Below are positions 1 to 8,668 of a DNA stretch of 64,000 nt, in pieces. The position numbers and the translations under genes were made by a program. Source of the DNA: DASREM01 sp035652095 (GTDB taxonomy: Bacteria > Acidobacteriota > Terriglobia > Terriglobales > Acidobacteriaceae); contig DASREM010000011.1 in the NCBI GenBank assembly GCA_035652095.1, positions 62,001 to 126,000 on the forward strand, in the 5' to 3' direction. Under the pieces are notes generated by a model, which searched no databases, was not told the origin of the DNA, and was given only the letters and a program-made list of their open reading frames with translations. Within the stretch, counting starts at the first letter, position 1; each line of letters opens with the position of its first letter.

Positions 1-552
1 AGGATCACGGTGGACATCCTGGTGAACAATGCGGGCTATGGGACATTTGGAGAATTCCACAAGACTTCGGTCCAAGACGCGTTGGGCCAGATTCAGCTCA
101 ACATTACTGCCCTGACCCACCTGACGCGACTGTTTCTTACACCGATGGCGGAACGGCATTCGGGAAAGATCCTCAATGTGGCTTCCACCGCCGGCTTTCA
201 GCCGGGGCCGTTGATGGCTGTGTATTACGCAACCAAGGCCTACGTGATTTCCTTTTCCGAAGCCCTGGCGAATGAACTGGAGGGGAGCGGGGTAACCGTT
301 ACCTGCTTTTGTCCGGGTGCCACGGACACCGGATTTCAAGGGCGTGCGGGGACGGAGAACACGGTGCTCTTTAAGAAACTGCGGCCGATGAGCGCGCAAG
401 CGGTCGCGCTCGATGGCTATCGCGGGCTGATGGCGGGAAGAACGCTGGTGGTCTCCGGATTTCGCAACTGGTTGGTGGCTGAATCCGTCCGATTTGCGCC
501 CCGGAAGATGGTCACAGCGATTTCGCGCAAGCTTCTGGACCGCGTTGAATAA
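1..552 (+). CDS. SDR-family oxidoreductase, 5'-truncated by window edge
   Basis: Short-chain dehydrogenase/reductase; the reading frame is open from base 1, so the N-terminal NAD(P)-binding glycine motif lies outside the window. Visible are the NNAG motif (bases ~25-39), the catalytic Ser region (NVASTAG), and the catalytic Y-x-x-x-K as YYATK, followed by the PG turn (CFCPGATDT) typical of classical SDRs. The C-terminal part resembles the DltE/YqjQ-like group of cytosolic SDRs, but the substrate cannot be told from sequence. It converges on guaA, with 48 bp between the two stop codons. The family call is secure; the specific function is unknown. Confidence 0.9.
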   Translation, partial: RITVDILVNNAGYGTFGEFHKTSVQDALGQIQLNITALTHLTRLFLTPMAERHSGKILNVASTAGFQPGPLMAVYYATKAYVISFSEALANELEGSGVTVTCFCPGATDTGFQGRAGTENTVLFKKLRPMSAQAVALDGYRGLMAGRTLVVSGFRNWLVAESVRFAPRKMVTAISRKLLDRVE

Positions 553-600
553 TTCGGCCGCGTTTTTCCAGGACAACCGAGGCGGCCGTTGCTACATGAT

Positions 601-2178
601 TTATTCCCATTCGATGGTGCCGGGGGGCTTTGACGTGATGTCGTAGACGACGCGGTTCACGCCCTTCACTTCATTCACAATTCGGTTGGAGATGGTCTGC
701 AGAACTTCGTGGGGCAGCGGTACCCAGTCCGCAGTCATGCCATCTTCCGAATGCACGGCGCGAATGGCGCAGGTGTAGGCATACGTGCGTTGATCTCCCA
801 TTACACCGACCGACATCACCGGGAGGAGTACGGCAAAGGACTGCCAGATTTTCTTGTACAGGCCGGCGTTCTTGACTTCTGTGACCACGATGTCGTCGCA
901 TTCTCGCAGGATTGCCAGGCGCTCGGGAGTGACCTCGCCCAGGATACGTACCGCAAGACCGGGACCAGGAAAGGGCTGCCGTTGCAGGATTTCTTCGGGC
1001 ATGCCGAGATCGCGGCCGATCTTGCGTACCTCGTCTTTGAACAGGTCTTTGAGCGGTTCGATGAGCTTCAGCTTCATCTTCTCAGGAAGGCCGCCGACGT
1101 TGTGGTGAGTTTTGATGGTCTGGGAGGGTCCACGAACGGAACGCGATTCGATGACGTCGGGGTAGAGGGTTCCCTGTACAAGCCAATCGACCTTGCCTTC
1201 CTTCTGCTCGATGCGGTGAGCCTCTTCGTCGAACACCGCGATGAATTCGTTTCCGATGATCTTGCGTTTCTTCTCAGGGTCGGTGACCCCGGCAAGCTTC
1301 TTCAGGAAGCGATCGGTTGCGTCAACGCCGATCAGGTGGAGGCCAAGCTTGTCGCGCAGGTTTTGTTGAACTTTCTCAAACTCGTTTTTGCGCAACACGC
1401 CGTTGTTCACGAAGACGCAGGTCAGGCGGGGCGCGTTTTTCCCGTCGCGCATAGCGCGATCCACCAAGGTGGCCGCCACTGAGGAATCCACACCTCCCGA
1501 CAGAGCGCAAATTGCCCGACCGCTGCCCACGGTTTTGCGAACGCTTTCGACCGTGGCATCAATAAAATGCTGCGGCGTCCAGCTGGGCTTCGCCCCGCAG
1601 ATATCCAGCGCAAAGTTGCGCAGGATTTGCGTGCCCATCCTGGTATGGTGGACTTCAGGGTGGAACTGGACCGCCCACATCCCGGCTTCGGCATTTTCAA
1701 TCGCGGCAACCGCGTTGGGAGAACTGGCGGTCAGCCTGAATCCGGGAGGAAGGTTGACTGCCTCGTCTCCGTGCGACATCCAGACAGAAAGCTTTTCTGG
1801 AACAGCGGCGAACAGGCGCGACGGTTGCGTTATCTCGATGTGGGCGTGTCCATATTCGCGTTTCTCCGCGGCGCGCACCTTGCCCCCGAGCGCGTGCACC
1901 ATGAACTGCAGCCCGTAGCAGATGCCCAGCACAGGCACGCCAAGTTTAAAGACGTCGCGGTCCGCCTGCGGGGCGTCCGCGTCATAGACGGAGCAGGGTC
2001 CGCCCGAGAGCACGACGCCGATGGGCGAGTAGCTGCGAATCTCATCCAGCCCGGCAGTGCACGGAAGCACTACAGAAAACACATTCTGTTCACGGATGCG
2101 GCGCGCGATGAGTTGGGAATACTGCGCGCCAAAATCGAGGACAACGATGGATTCGGTTTCCACGGACGAGTCTCTCAA
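601..2178 (-). CDS. guaA: GMP synthase (glutamine-hydrolysing)
   Basis: Converts XMP to GMP with ATP and glutamine, the last step of guanylate synthesis in the cytosol. The 525-residue length is standard. An N-terminal class-I glutamine amidotransferase domain carries the catalytic Cys in GICYGLQ and the His/Glu in FHPEVHHT. The ATP pyrophosphatase domain has the P-loop SGGVDSS, and the C-terminal dimerisation domain ends in the usual KPPGTIEWE. The start is a TTG preceded by GAGG seven bases upstream; a GTG five codons later is an alternative. A gene for an integral membrane protein lies 89 bp upstream on the same strand. Confidence 0.97.
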   Translation of the reverse strand: MRDSSVETESIVVLDFGAQYSQLIARRIREQNVFSVVLPCTAGLDEIRSYSPIGVVLSGGPCSVYDADAPQADRDVFKLGVPVLGICYGLQFMVHALGGKVRAAEKREYGHAHIEITQPSRLFAAVPEKLSVWMSHGDEAVNLPPGFRLTASSPNAVAAIENAEAGMWAVQFHPEVHHTRMGTQILRNFALDICGAKPSWTPQHFIDATVESVRKTVGSGRAICALSGGVDSSVAATLVDRAMRDGKNAPRLTCVFVNNGVLRKNEFEKVQQNLRDKLGLHLIGVDATDRFLKKLAGVTDPEKKRKIIGNEFIAVFDEEAHRIEQKEGKVDWLVQGTLYPDVIESRSVRGPSQTIKTHHNVGGLPEKMKLKLIEPLKDLFKDEVRKIGRDLGMPEEILQRQPFPGPGLAVRILGEVTPERLAILRECDDIVVTEVKNAGLYKKIWQSFAVLLPVMSVGVMGDQRTYAYTCAIRAVHSEDGMTADWVPLPHEVLQTISNRIVNEVKGVNRVVYDITSKPPGTIEWE

Positions 2179-2267
2179 AGTCGAGCCTCAGTGTAAAGAG
2201 GAGCCTCGTGGGAGTCTAGATGATGGCTATATATCTGGGAAAAGCCGGCGCTCGCACGGCCATGCTT

Positions 2268-3284
2268 TCAGCCCAGGACAGGCGTCGGCGACACCATGGG
2301 CACGTCGCTGAGGATTAGTTCGTCCTGATCCACGCGCGAAGGGCCCTGTGGTGGCGCCGGGGGTAAGTCTACTGATTCCGGCATCTCGGGCATCTCGACG
2401 ATGGTCACGTAGGCAGCCAAGCGTCCGATGTAGAGGAAGTCGACGATGGCAAAATAAAGAAGCGTGACCAGTAAGACGCCCCCTATCACCACGCCCGACG
2501 GCAACAATCCGGCAAATCCCAAAGGTACTCCCACCGCCGAGCTGGCAACAAAAAATGCGATGAAGTGCGCCAATCCAAACCAGGAGGAGGCCGCAAGGAC
2601 TGCGCCGAAACGGTCGCGGCATACCCCGACTGCGCGTTCCAGCGAAGTAAAGGTATCGGTCCGGGACGAGCATGCGAACACCGAGGCCAGGGAAAGAAAC
2701 CAGTTCAGCATGAGCGATGCAGTCACAACCAACATCAGGACCAGCGTGAAGATTGCAACGGCAGCGCCCGGTGAAGGACTCTCGCCTGAAGAGGCTGTGC
2801 GGGCCAGTAGCATGGCTCCGACGCAACCGATGGTCGCGGCGAAAATCGTGCCAACTCGCAACAGGTTCAGGCCGAACAGCGTACGCAGCCGTGTTCGCGG
2901 GAGTTCGACCCAGCCACTCGCGCGTGCGGAACGCACCCTATACACGACGGCATTGAGGGTCGCGGCGCGGCCGAAGGTTCCGAGAACCACCCAGGCGAGA
3001 GCCGCGGCCATGCTCAGGGCGACGCCGGCAAGAACCACGCGAAGGGCGGTCCCACGAAGGATGTGCGAGATCGCCTGTGCAATCAGAAAGGGCTGACGAC
3101 TTCTGAACAGCAGAATCTCCGCATTGCTGACCGGAAGAGTATCCAGAAATTCCAGGAATGAGATTGCAACCAGGAACGCGACAGCAAAACCGAAGCTCCA
3201 ACGCCAGGCAATTTCCGCGATTCCAACGATTGGGCGCTGAAACATCACCCGGAAGCCTTCCATGGTTGGTGAAATCCGCTTCAT
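2268..3284 (-). CDS. Multi-pass integral membrane protein, unknown function
   Basis: A 338-residue protein with about six hydrophobic segments, including AFLVAISFLEFL, VVLAGVALSMAAALAWVVLG, AVAIFTLVLMLVVTASL and VVIGGVLLVTLLYFAIV. A proline-rich acidic cytosolic tail follows (about residues 295-338). I do not recognise a catalytic motif. The layout resembles uncharacterised acidobacterial membrane proteins with a glycerophosphoryl-diester-phosphodiesterase-membrane-domain-like arrangement, but this is only a resemblance. It is 89 bp upstream of guaA on the same strand, so co-transcription is possible without implying shared function. Confidence 0.75.
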   Translation of the reverse strand: MKRISPTMEGFRVMFQRPIVGIAEIAWRWSFGFAVAFLVAISFLEFLDTLPVSNAEILLFRSRQPFLIAQAISHILRGTALRVVLAGVALSMAAALAWVVLGTFGRAATLNAVVYRVRSARASGWVELPRTRLRTLFGLNLLRVGTIFAATIGCVGAMLLARTASSGESPSPGAAVAIFTLVLMLVVTASLMLNWFLSLASVFACSSRTDTFTSLERAVGVCRDRFGAVLAASSWFGLAHFIAFFVASSAVGVPLGFAGLLPSGVVIGGVLLVTLLYFAIVDFLYIGRLAAYVTIVEMPEMPESVDLPPAPPQGPSRVDQDELILSDVPMVSPTPVLG

Positions 3285-3472
3285 CTCTACTCAGGATACC
3301 GCAAGACCGGAGAATTCAGATTCACGTCTGTAAATTGTCAATGTTGATGCAAATGAAACTCTGCATCCTCGCACGGCGCCGAGTCATCTTGATTGGTGGT
3401 TGAGGTTTTTTCACGGGGATGGCACCCGGGACCGCGTCGGCGGTCAGGCAAATTACTACTTCGAGGAGAGTC

Positions 3473-3853
3473 ATGAAATCTGCAAAGCACTTGTTTCTAT
3501 TTGCTGCGATGGCCTTGCTGCTGCCGCTGACCGCGATGGCGAAGGACAATTCCAATTCAGGTAAGTTCACCGTTTCAGAGAAGGTAAAAGTCGGTTCCAC
3601 CGAACTAAAGCCGGGTGACTACAAAGTGGAGTGGGATGGCAGCGGTGATTCGGTCCAGGTGAAGATCATGCAGGGAAAGAACACGGTGGCAACCACGTCG
3701 GGCAAGCTCGTGAACCACGACACGCCGGCGCCCTACAATGCAGTGATCCTGAATGATGCGACCGGCGGAGGAAAGGCAATCAGCGAGATCGACTTCGGAA
3801 AGCGTAAGGAAGCCCTGGTGCTTTCCGATGGGCAAATGGGAGCTGGTCAATAG
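3473..3853 (+). CDS. Small secreted protein of unknown function
   Basis: A 126-residue protein with a clear Sec signal peptide (MKSAKHLFLFAAMALLLPL, cleavage near AMA-KD). The mature part is polar and beta-rich: it begins with a GKFTVSEKVKVGSTELKPGDYKV-type stretch and ends in a glycine-rich tail. The ATG at 3473 is chosen over an upstream in-frame ATG at 3419 because GAGGAGAG (3463-3470) sits just before it and the signal peptide starts there. The ELKPGDYKVEW phrase is typical of small exported acidobacterial proteins with no assigned role. A strong intrinsic terminator follows directly, so it is probably monocistronic. Confidence 0.85.
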   Translation: MKSAKHLFLFAAMALLLPLTAMAKDNSNSGKFTVSEKVKVGSTELKPGDYKVEWDGSGDSVQVKIMQGKNTVATTSGKLVNHDTPAPYNAVILNDATGGGKAISEIDFGKRKEALVLSDGQMGAGQ

Positions 3854-3877
3854 CTTTCCAAGATTGAAACGCTGCGT

Positions 3878-3904
3878 AAGGGGACCTGCCCAGGTCCCCT
3901 TTTT
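3878..3904 (+). terminator. Rho-independent terminator
   Basis: A perfect 11-bp stem (AAGGGGACCTG / CAGGTCCCCTT) with a two-base loop, or fewer pairs with a larger loop, running into five T residues. It lies 24 bp after the stop codon of the small secreted protein and just before the converging leuS stop, so it may stop transcription from both sides. Confidence 0.88.
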
Positions 3905-3919
3905 GTTGCCGGCGTAGAT

Positions 3920-6439
3920 TTACTTCACAACAATGTTTACCAGCCTGCCGGGAACAATGATGATGTTCTTCACTTCTTTTCCGGCGATGAAGGTCTGTAC
4001 CTTTTCATCGGACAGGGCGCGGTCGCGAATCGTGTCTTTTGACGCCTCAGCCGGAACCCGGATCAGCCCCCGCAACTTGCCGTTGACCTGCACGGGAATT
4101 TCGATCTCATCCTCCTTGGCCAGGGCAGGGTCATAGTTCGGCCAGGGTGCACGCAAGAGATTTCCTCTCTGGCCGAGCATCTCCCAAAGTTCATTGGCTA
4201 AGTAAGGCGCAAACGGCGCCAGCAAGAGCACCAGATCGCGCTGCACGTCTGCGAGCAGGGCGCCCGGGATCGAGCCCGCTTTGTCTTCCGCGGCGTAGAG
4301 TTCGTTGACCAACTCCATGATGGCAGCGATCGAGGTATTGAAATGCCAGCGGCCCTGAAAATCGTCGCTGACCCGCTTGATCGTCTGGTGGAGCTTGCGC
4401 TGAATCTGCCGGGCCTCGGGGGACAGCGTTGCAGATCGGGTGCGCTCCACTCCGGCGTTGCGCGAAACGTAGCGGTACACCCGTCCCAGAAAGCGCTGTA
4501 TGCCTTCAATGCCGCTGTCCTGCCAATCGAGTTCGCTCTCCGGAGACGTGGCGAATAGCGTGTACATGCGGGCGCTGTCGGCGCCGTAGCGCTCCACCAT
4601 TTCGTCGGGTGCAACCACGTTGCCCAGGCTCTTCGACATTTTCGCGCCGTCTTTAATGATCATGCCCTGTGTGAACAGACGCTCGGTAGGCTCGCCGGTG
4701 CGAACCAGTCCCATGTCGCGCATGAATTTCGTCCAGAAGCGGGAGTAAATCAGGTGCAGGATTGCGTGTTCGACGCCGCCAATGTACTGGTCAATGGGGA
4801 ACCAGTAGTCCACGGTCTTGCTGTCGAAGGGGGCGGTGTCATTCCTGGCGTCGGTATAGCGATAGAAATACCAGGAGGAATCCACAAAAGTGTCCATGGT
4901 GTCGGTTTCGCGCCGCGCCGGACCTCCACACCTGGGACAGACCGCGTTCACGAATTCCGGAACCCGGCCGAGCGGCGAACCCCCTGTCAACGTGATGTCC
5001 ACATTGTCAGGAAGGATGACAGGCAGGTCCTGCTCCGGAACCGGCACGATGCCGTCCTTCTCGCAGTAGAGCATCGGGATCGGAGTTCCCCAGTAACGCT
5101 GCCGCGAGATGCCCCAGTCTTTCAGGCGGAAGGTGACGGTTGGTTTGCCGAAATGGTTCGTTTCCGCGTGCGCCGCCATGGCCTGGAGCGCCTCCCTGCA
5201 ACTCAGTCCGCTGAATGGTCCCGAGTTCACCAGGAACCCGTCCAACGTGGTGAACGGAAGCGGCGGCTCAACCATGGTTTCTTCGGGGTCTTCGGGTTTG
5301 GGGAGGATTACCAGGCGAATTTCGATGCCGTATTTGGCCGCAAATTCGTAATCCCGCTCATCATGCGCCGGAACACTCATGATGGCGCCCGTCCCGTAAT
5401 CGGTGACGATGTAGTTGGCCACCCAGATCGGGACTTTCTCTCCATTGAAGGGGTTGATCGCGTACCGGCCGGTGTTCACTCCATGTTTCTCGATCGCACC
5501 GATGTCGCCAGCTTCCCTGGCCTTGCGCTGCTCGGCCATCAGCTGGTCTACCTTGGCGCGCAGATCAGGATTTTTCGCGGTGATATCGGCGACGATGGCG
5601 TGCTCGGGCGCAAGCTGCACCGAAGTGGCGCCGTAAATGGTGTCCACGCGAGTGGTGAAGACCGGAATCTTCGACCCGGCTGGGCCCGCAGGTCCGTCCA
5701 GGCTGAATTCAATCAGCGCACCTTCGCTGCGGCCAATCCAATTGCGCTGCATGGTGCGGACTTTCTCGGGCCATCCGGAGAGCTTGTCCAGGTCGCGCAA
5801 TAGTTCGTCCGCGTACTGCGTAATGCGCAGGAACCACTGCTCCAGTTCGCGCTGCTCGACAATTGTGTCTTCATGGCGCCAGCAGCGGCCGCCCACCACC
5901 TGTTCGTTGGCAAGTACCGTGGCACACTTCGGACACCAATTCACCTTGCTCTTCTTGCGGTAAGCAAGACCTTTTTCGTAGAGCTTGATGAAGAACCACT
6001 GGTTCCAGCGGTAGTAGTCCGGCAGGCAAGTTGTAACCTCGCGCGACCAGTCGTAGGCGAAACCGAGGCGCTTCATCTGCGCCTTCATGTTTGCGATATT
6101 TCTCAGCGTCCACTCGCGCGGCGGAGTGTTGTTCGAGATCGCGGCATTCTCGGCGGGCAAACCGAACGAGTCCCAACCCATAGGATGCAGGACGTTATAG
6201 CCGTTCATCCACATGTAACGCGCGAGCGCATCGCCGATCGCATAATTGCGCACGTGTCCCATATGCAAGGCGCCGGATGGATAGGGCAGCATTTCGAGCA
6301 CATAGTATTTGGGCTTGGTGGAATTGGGCTCCGCGGCGTACAGGGAAGGGTCCTGTTGCCAGCGCGCGGACCACTTAGTCTCAATGCGCTGGGCGTCATA
6401 ACGTTCGTCCCGGGCGATGGTTTTTTCTTCCTGGGGCAT
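3920..6439 (-). CDS. leuS: Leucyl-tRNA synthetase
   Basis: Class-I aminoacyl-tRNA synthetase that charges tRNA-Leu. The 839 residues match bacterial LeuRS. The HIGH-type motif is HMGH in PYPSGALHMGHVRNY (about residue 59), a zinc-ribbon segment CPKC precedes the CP1 editing domain, and the KMSKS signature is intact near residue 605 (GAKMSKSLGNVV). The LeuRS-specific C-terminal domain ends in KNIIIVPGRLVNIVVK. The frame is uninterrupted. The gene converges on the small secreted protein and the terminator at 3878-3904. Confidence 0.98.
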   Translation of the reverse strand: MPQEEKTIARDERYDAQRIETKWSARWQQDPSLYAAEPNSTKPKYYVLEMLPYPSGALHMGHVRNYAIGDALARYMWMNGYNVLHPMGWDSFGLPAENAAISNNTPPREWTLRNIANMKAQMKRLGFAYDWSREVTTCLPDYYRWNQWFFIKLYEKGLAYRKKSKVNWCPKCATVLANEQVVGGRCWRHEDTIVEQRELEQWFLRITQYADELLRDLDKLSGWPEKVRTMQRNWIGRSEGALIEFSLDGPAGPAGSKIPVFTTRVDTIYGATSVQLAPEHAIVADITAKNPDLRAKVDQLMAEQRKAREAGDIGAIEKHGVNTGRYAINPFNGEKVPIWVANYIVTDYGTGAIMSVPAHDERDYEFAAKYGIEIRLVILPKPEDPEETMVEPPLPFTTLDGFLVNSGPFSGLSCREALQAMAAHAETNHFGKPTVTFRLKDWGISRQRYWGTPIPMLYCEKDGIVPVPEQDLPVILPDNVDITLTGGSPLGRVPEFVNAVCPRCGGPARRETDTMDTFVDSSWYFYRYTDARNDTAPFDSKTVDYWFPIDQYIGGVEHAILHLIYSRFWTKFMRDMGLVRTGEPTERLFTQGMIIKDGAKMSKSLGNVVAPDEMVERYGADSARMYTLFATSPESELDWQDSGIEGIQRFLGRVYRYVSRNAGVERTRSATLSPEARQIQRKLHQTIKRVSDDFQGRWHFNTSIAAIMELVNELYAAEDKAGSIPGALLADVQRDLVLLLAPFAPYLANELWEMLGQRGNLLRAPWPNYDPALAKEDEIEIPVQVNGKLRGLIRVPAEASKDTIRDRALSDEKVQTFIAGKEVKNIIIVPGRLVNIVVK

Positions 6440-6560
6440 AAGTGGAGATTCAGGTGAAGCAATATTTTACATGTAGAGACACAGCTTCGCTGTGTCCAGA
6501 TCGTACGGGATGGTTGCTAACGCCGGCGGGGGGTAGCTGAATGCGCCTCTCCCGTCCGGC

Positions 6561-7475
6561 TCATCTGTTCACCAGACTTTTCAAGACGTCCAGGTTCCGT
6601 TGGTCGTCACCGGGTGCATCCACCGGGGTCTCGGCGATGAATGCGGCGTGCGCCAGCCGCGGATCGTTGAGCAGGCGGCGAAATGGTTCTGCACCGATGG
6701 TTCCCTGCCCGATGTGCTGGTGGCGATCGAGTTTCGATCCGCGCGCGGCCTTGGCATCATTGCAATGCACAACGCGGACGTTTTTCAGGCCAACGGTGTT
6801 ATCCAGATGCGCCAGCGTGTCTCGCATGCCAGCCTCGCTGACGATGTCGTAGCCCGCGACATGGGTATGGCAAGTGTCAATGCAGGCCGCAACCGGTACC
6901 AGGCCCTTTAGACGGTCGAGCACTTCCGCCACCTGTTCGAAGGTTGCCCCCAGAGAATATTCCGCCCCTGCGGTATTTTCGATCAGGATGGTGAGTTTTC
7001 CCTTCACAAGGTCCAGTCCATGGGTTGCCGCATGAATCGCGGCCGCGGTTCGCAGCAGTCCCAGTTCACGATCGTTTCCACGAAAGGAGCCGGGATGCAG
7101 CACCAGGTACTCCGCACAGAGAGCGAGGGCGCGCTCGATTTCTCCACGAAAGGCTTCAATCGACTTCTGCAAGAACAGCGGAGTGGTGCTGGCCAGGTTA
7201 ATCAAATAGTTAGTATGAATCACCAGGGGCCGGAGCTTGTACATCTCGCGCAGGCGGCTCATTTCGTCGCAGAGATTGCTCGAGAGTTCGTAGGGAGCCC
7301 ATTGCCGCGGGCTGGAAGAAAACATCTGGAAGGTATTACAGCCCAGACGATAGGCCCGCTCAGCGGCGTTGTGCACGCCGCCGGCGCTGGAAGTGTGGAT
7401 ACCGACGCGGCGCGAGGTCAGTTTCGGTGGACGCTTGGGAGCAGGTAACTTGAGAATGTCCCGTTCCCCAGCCAT
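6561..7475 (-). CDS. nfo: Endonuclease IV (AP endonuclease)
   Basis: Zinc-dependent apurinic/apyrimidinic endonuclease of base-excision repair with a TIM-barrel fold. Metal-binding motifs are visible in order: VGIHTS near the N-terminus, LVLHPGS, LIENTAG (metal-binding Glu), CIDTCHTHVAGYD (Asp/His cluster), and VVHCNDAK, followed by HQHIGQGTIG and FIAETP. The start MAGERDILKL is preferred to an upstream in-frame ATG because the family begins close to the barrel. It is divergent from the DAHP synthase gene, with a 92-bp shared upstream region. Confidence 0.95.
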   Translation of the reverse strand: MAGERDILKLPAPKRPPKLTSRRVGIHTSSAGGVHNAAERAYRLGCNTFQMFSSSPRQWAPYELSSNLCDEMSRLREMYKLRPLVIHTNYLINLASTTPLFLQKSIEAFRGEIERALALCAEYLVLHPGSFRGNDRELGLLRTAAAIHAATHGLDLVKGKLTILIENTAGAEYSLGATFEQVAEVLDRLKGLVPVAACIDTCHTHVAGYDIVSEAGMRDTLAHLDNTVGLKNVRVVHCNDAKAARGSKLDRHQHIGQGTIGAEPFRRLLNDPRLAHAAFIAETPVDAPGDDQRNLDVLKSLVNR

Positions 7476-7517
7476 GGATCCAGTATAAATGCGTCCCGGG
7501 CATGCAACGTATGCTGG

Positions 7518-7546
7518 TTGTCGCACGACCCCAGTAAAGATAAAAT
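7518..7546 (+). promoter_or_regulatory. Candidate sigma-70 promoter for the DAHP synthase gene
   Basis: TTGTCG (7518-7523), a 17-bp spacer, and TAAAAT (7541-7546). The predicted start lies about 15 bp before the ATG at 7568, and GGAG is at 7557-7560. It matches the consensus at 4/6 and 5/6 positions. Identified by eye only. Confidence 0.45.
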
Positions 7547-7567
7547 TGATGGTTTCCGGAGTTCTCC

Positions 7568-8623
7568 ATGCTAGTCGTCATGCAGGCGCACGCCAGCGAA
7601 GAGCAGGTGCGCGCGGTCTGCGAGAAAATCGAATCACTTGGTTACCGCGCTCACGCCATGCCAGGCGCGCAACGCACCGCTATCGGCGTTACTGGAAACC
7701 GCACTGAGGTTGAACCCGGCACGCTGGAAGAAATGCCAGGCGTGCAGGAACTCATCCGCGTCACCAAACCGTACAAGCTGGTCAGTCGCGAAGTCAAAGA
7801 CGAGAACACCGTCATTCGCTTTCCCGGTTCAGAAGCAACCATCGGCGGGCGCTCGCTTGCAATCATCGCGGGCCCATGCGCGATCGAGAGTCGAGAACAG
7901 GCATTCGCCGTAGCCGAGAAAGTGAGCCGCGCCGGAGCCCAGTTCTTCCGCGGCGGCGCTTATAAACCGCGCACTTCTCCGTATTCGTTTCAGGGTTTGG
8001 GCGAAGAAGGCCTGCGTATCATGGCCGAGGTCCGCGACGCCTTCGGCATGAGAATCGTGACCGAAGCGATCGATAACGAATCCCTGGACCTGGTGGAGGA
8101 GTATGCCGATGTCATCCAGATTGGCGCGCGCAACATGCAGAATTTTTCCCTGCTCAAGAGAGCGGGGCGCGCGCGCAAGCCGGTGCTGCTCAAACGAGGC
8201 ATGTCGGCGACGCTGGAAGAATTCCTGATGGCGGCCGAATACGTGATGAGCGAGGGCAATTACAACGTGGTATTGTGCGAACGCGGCGTGCGCACCTTTG
8301 CCGATCACACCCGGAATACCCTCGACCTGAGCCTGGTTCCCGCTGTGCAGAGGCTGAGTCATTTGCCCATCGTGGTGGATCCCAGCCACGGCACCGGAAA
8401 AAGGAACAAAGTAACGCCTCTGTCTCGAGCGGCGGTCGCTGTGGGGGCCGACGGCCTGATCATCGAGGTTCACAACAATCCCGACAAGGCTCTGTCGGAT
8501 GGCATTCAGTCACTTTATCCCGAACAGTTCGAAGAACTGATGGCGCAAGTGAGACAGATCGCACCGGTCGTGGGGAGAACCGTTCCGGAGATTGAACGCC
8601 GTCCAGCGGCGGTATCGCTGTGA
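7568..8623 (+). CDS. aroF: 3-deoxy-7-phosphoheptulonate (DAHP) synthase
   Basis: Condenses phosphoenolpyruvate and erythrose-4-phosphate, the first step of the shikimate pathway. At 351 residues it is the AroA-beta/TIGR01361 type. An N-terminal ferredoxin-like regulatory domain (about 1-70, MLVVMQAHASEEQV) is followed by the KDO8P-synthase-like barrel with IAGPCAIES, FFRGGAYKPRTSPYSFQG, LLKRGMSATLEEF, NVVLCERGVRTF and the metal-binding VVDPSHGTG and IIEVHNNP motifs. The N-terminal domain suggests allosteric control by an aromatic amino acid. Monocistronic context: nfo diverges upstream. Confidence 0.95.
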   Translation: MLVVMQAHASEEQVRAVCEKIESLGYRAHAMPGAQRTAIGVTGNRTEVEPGTLEEMPGVQELIRVTKPYKLVSREVKDENTVIRFPGSEATIGGRSLAIIAGPCAIESREQAFAVAEKVSRAGAQFFRGGAYKPRTSPYSFQGLGEEGLRIMAEVRDAFGMRIVTEAIDNESLDLVEEYADVIQIGARNMQNFSLLKRAGRARKPVLLKRGMSATLEEFLMAAEYVMSEGNYNVVLCERGVRTFADHTRNTLDLSLVPAVQRLSHLPIVVDPSHGTGKRNKVTPLSRAAVAVGADGLIIEVHNNPDKALSDGIQSLYPEQFEELMAQVRQIAPVVGRTVPEIERRPAAVSL

Positions 8624-8668
8624 GACCCTGGGAAACAGATCTGTAAGGCCTCGACGCCCCCGGCATCC

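Noticed and set aside
3920..6439. Possible frameshift or truncation in leuS
   Set aside because: Both the HMGH and KMSKS motifs and the C-terminal domain are in one uninterrupted frame.
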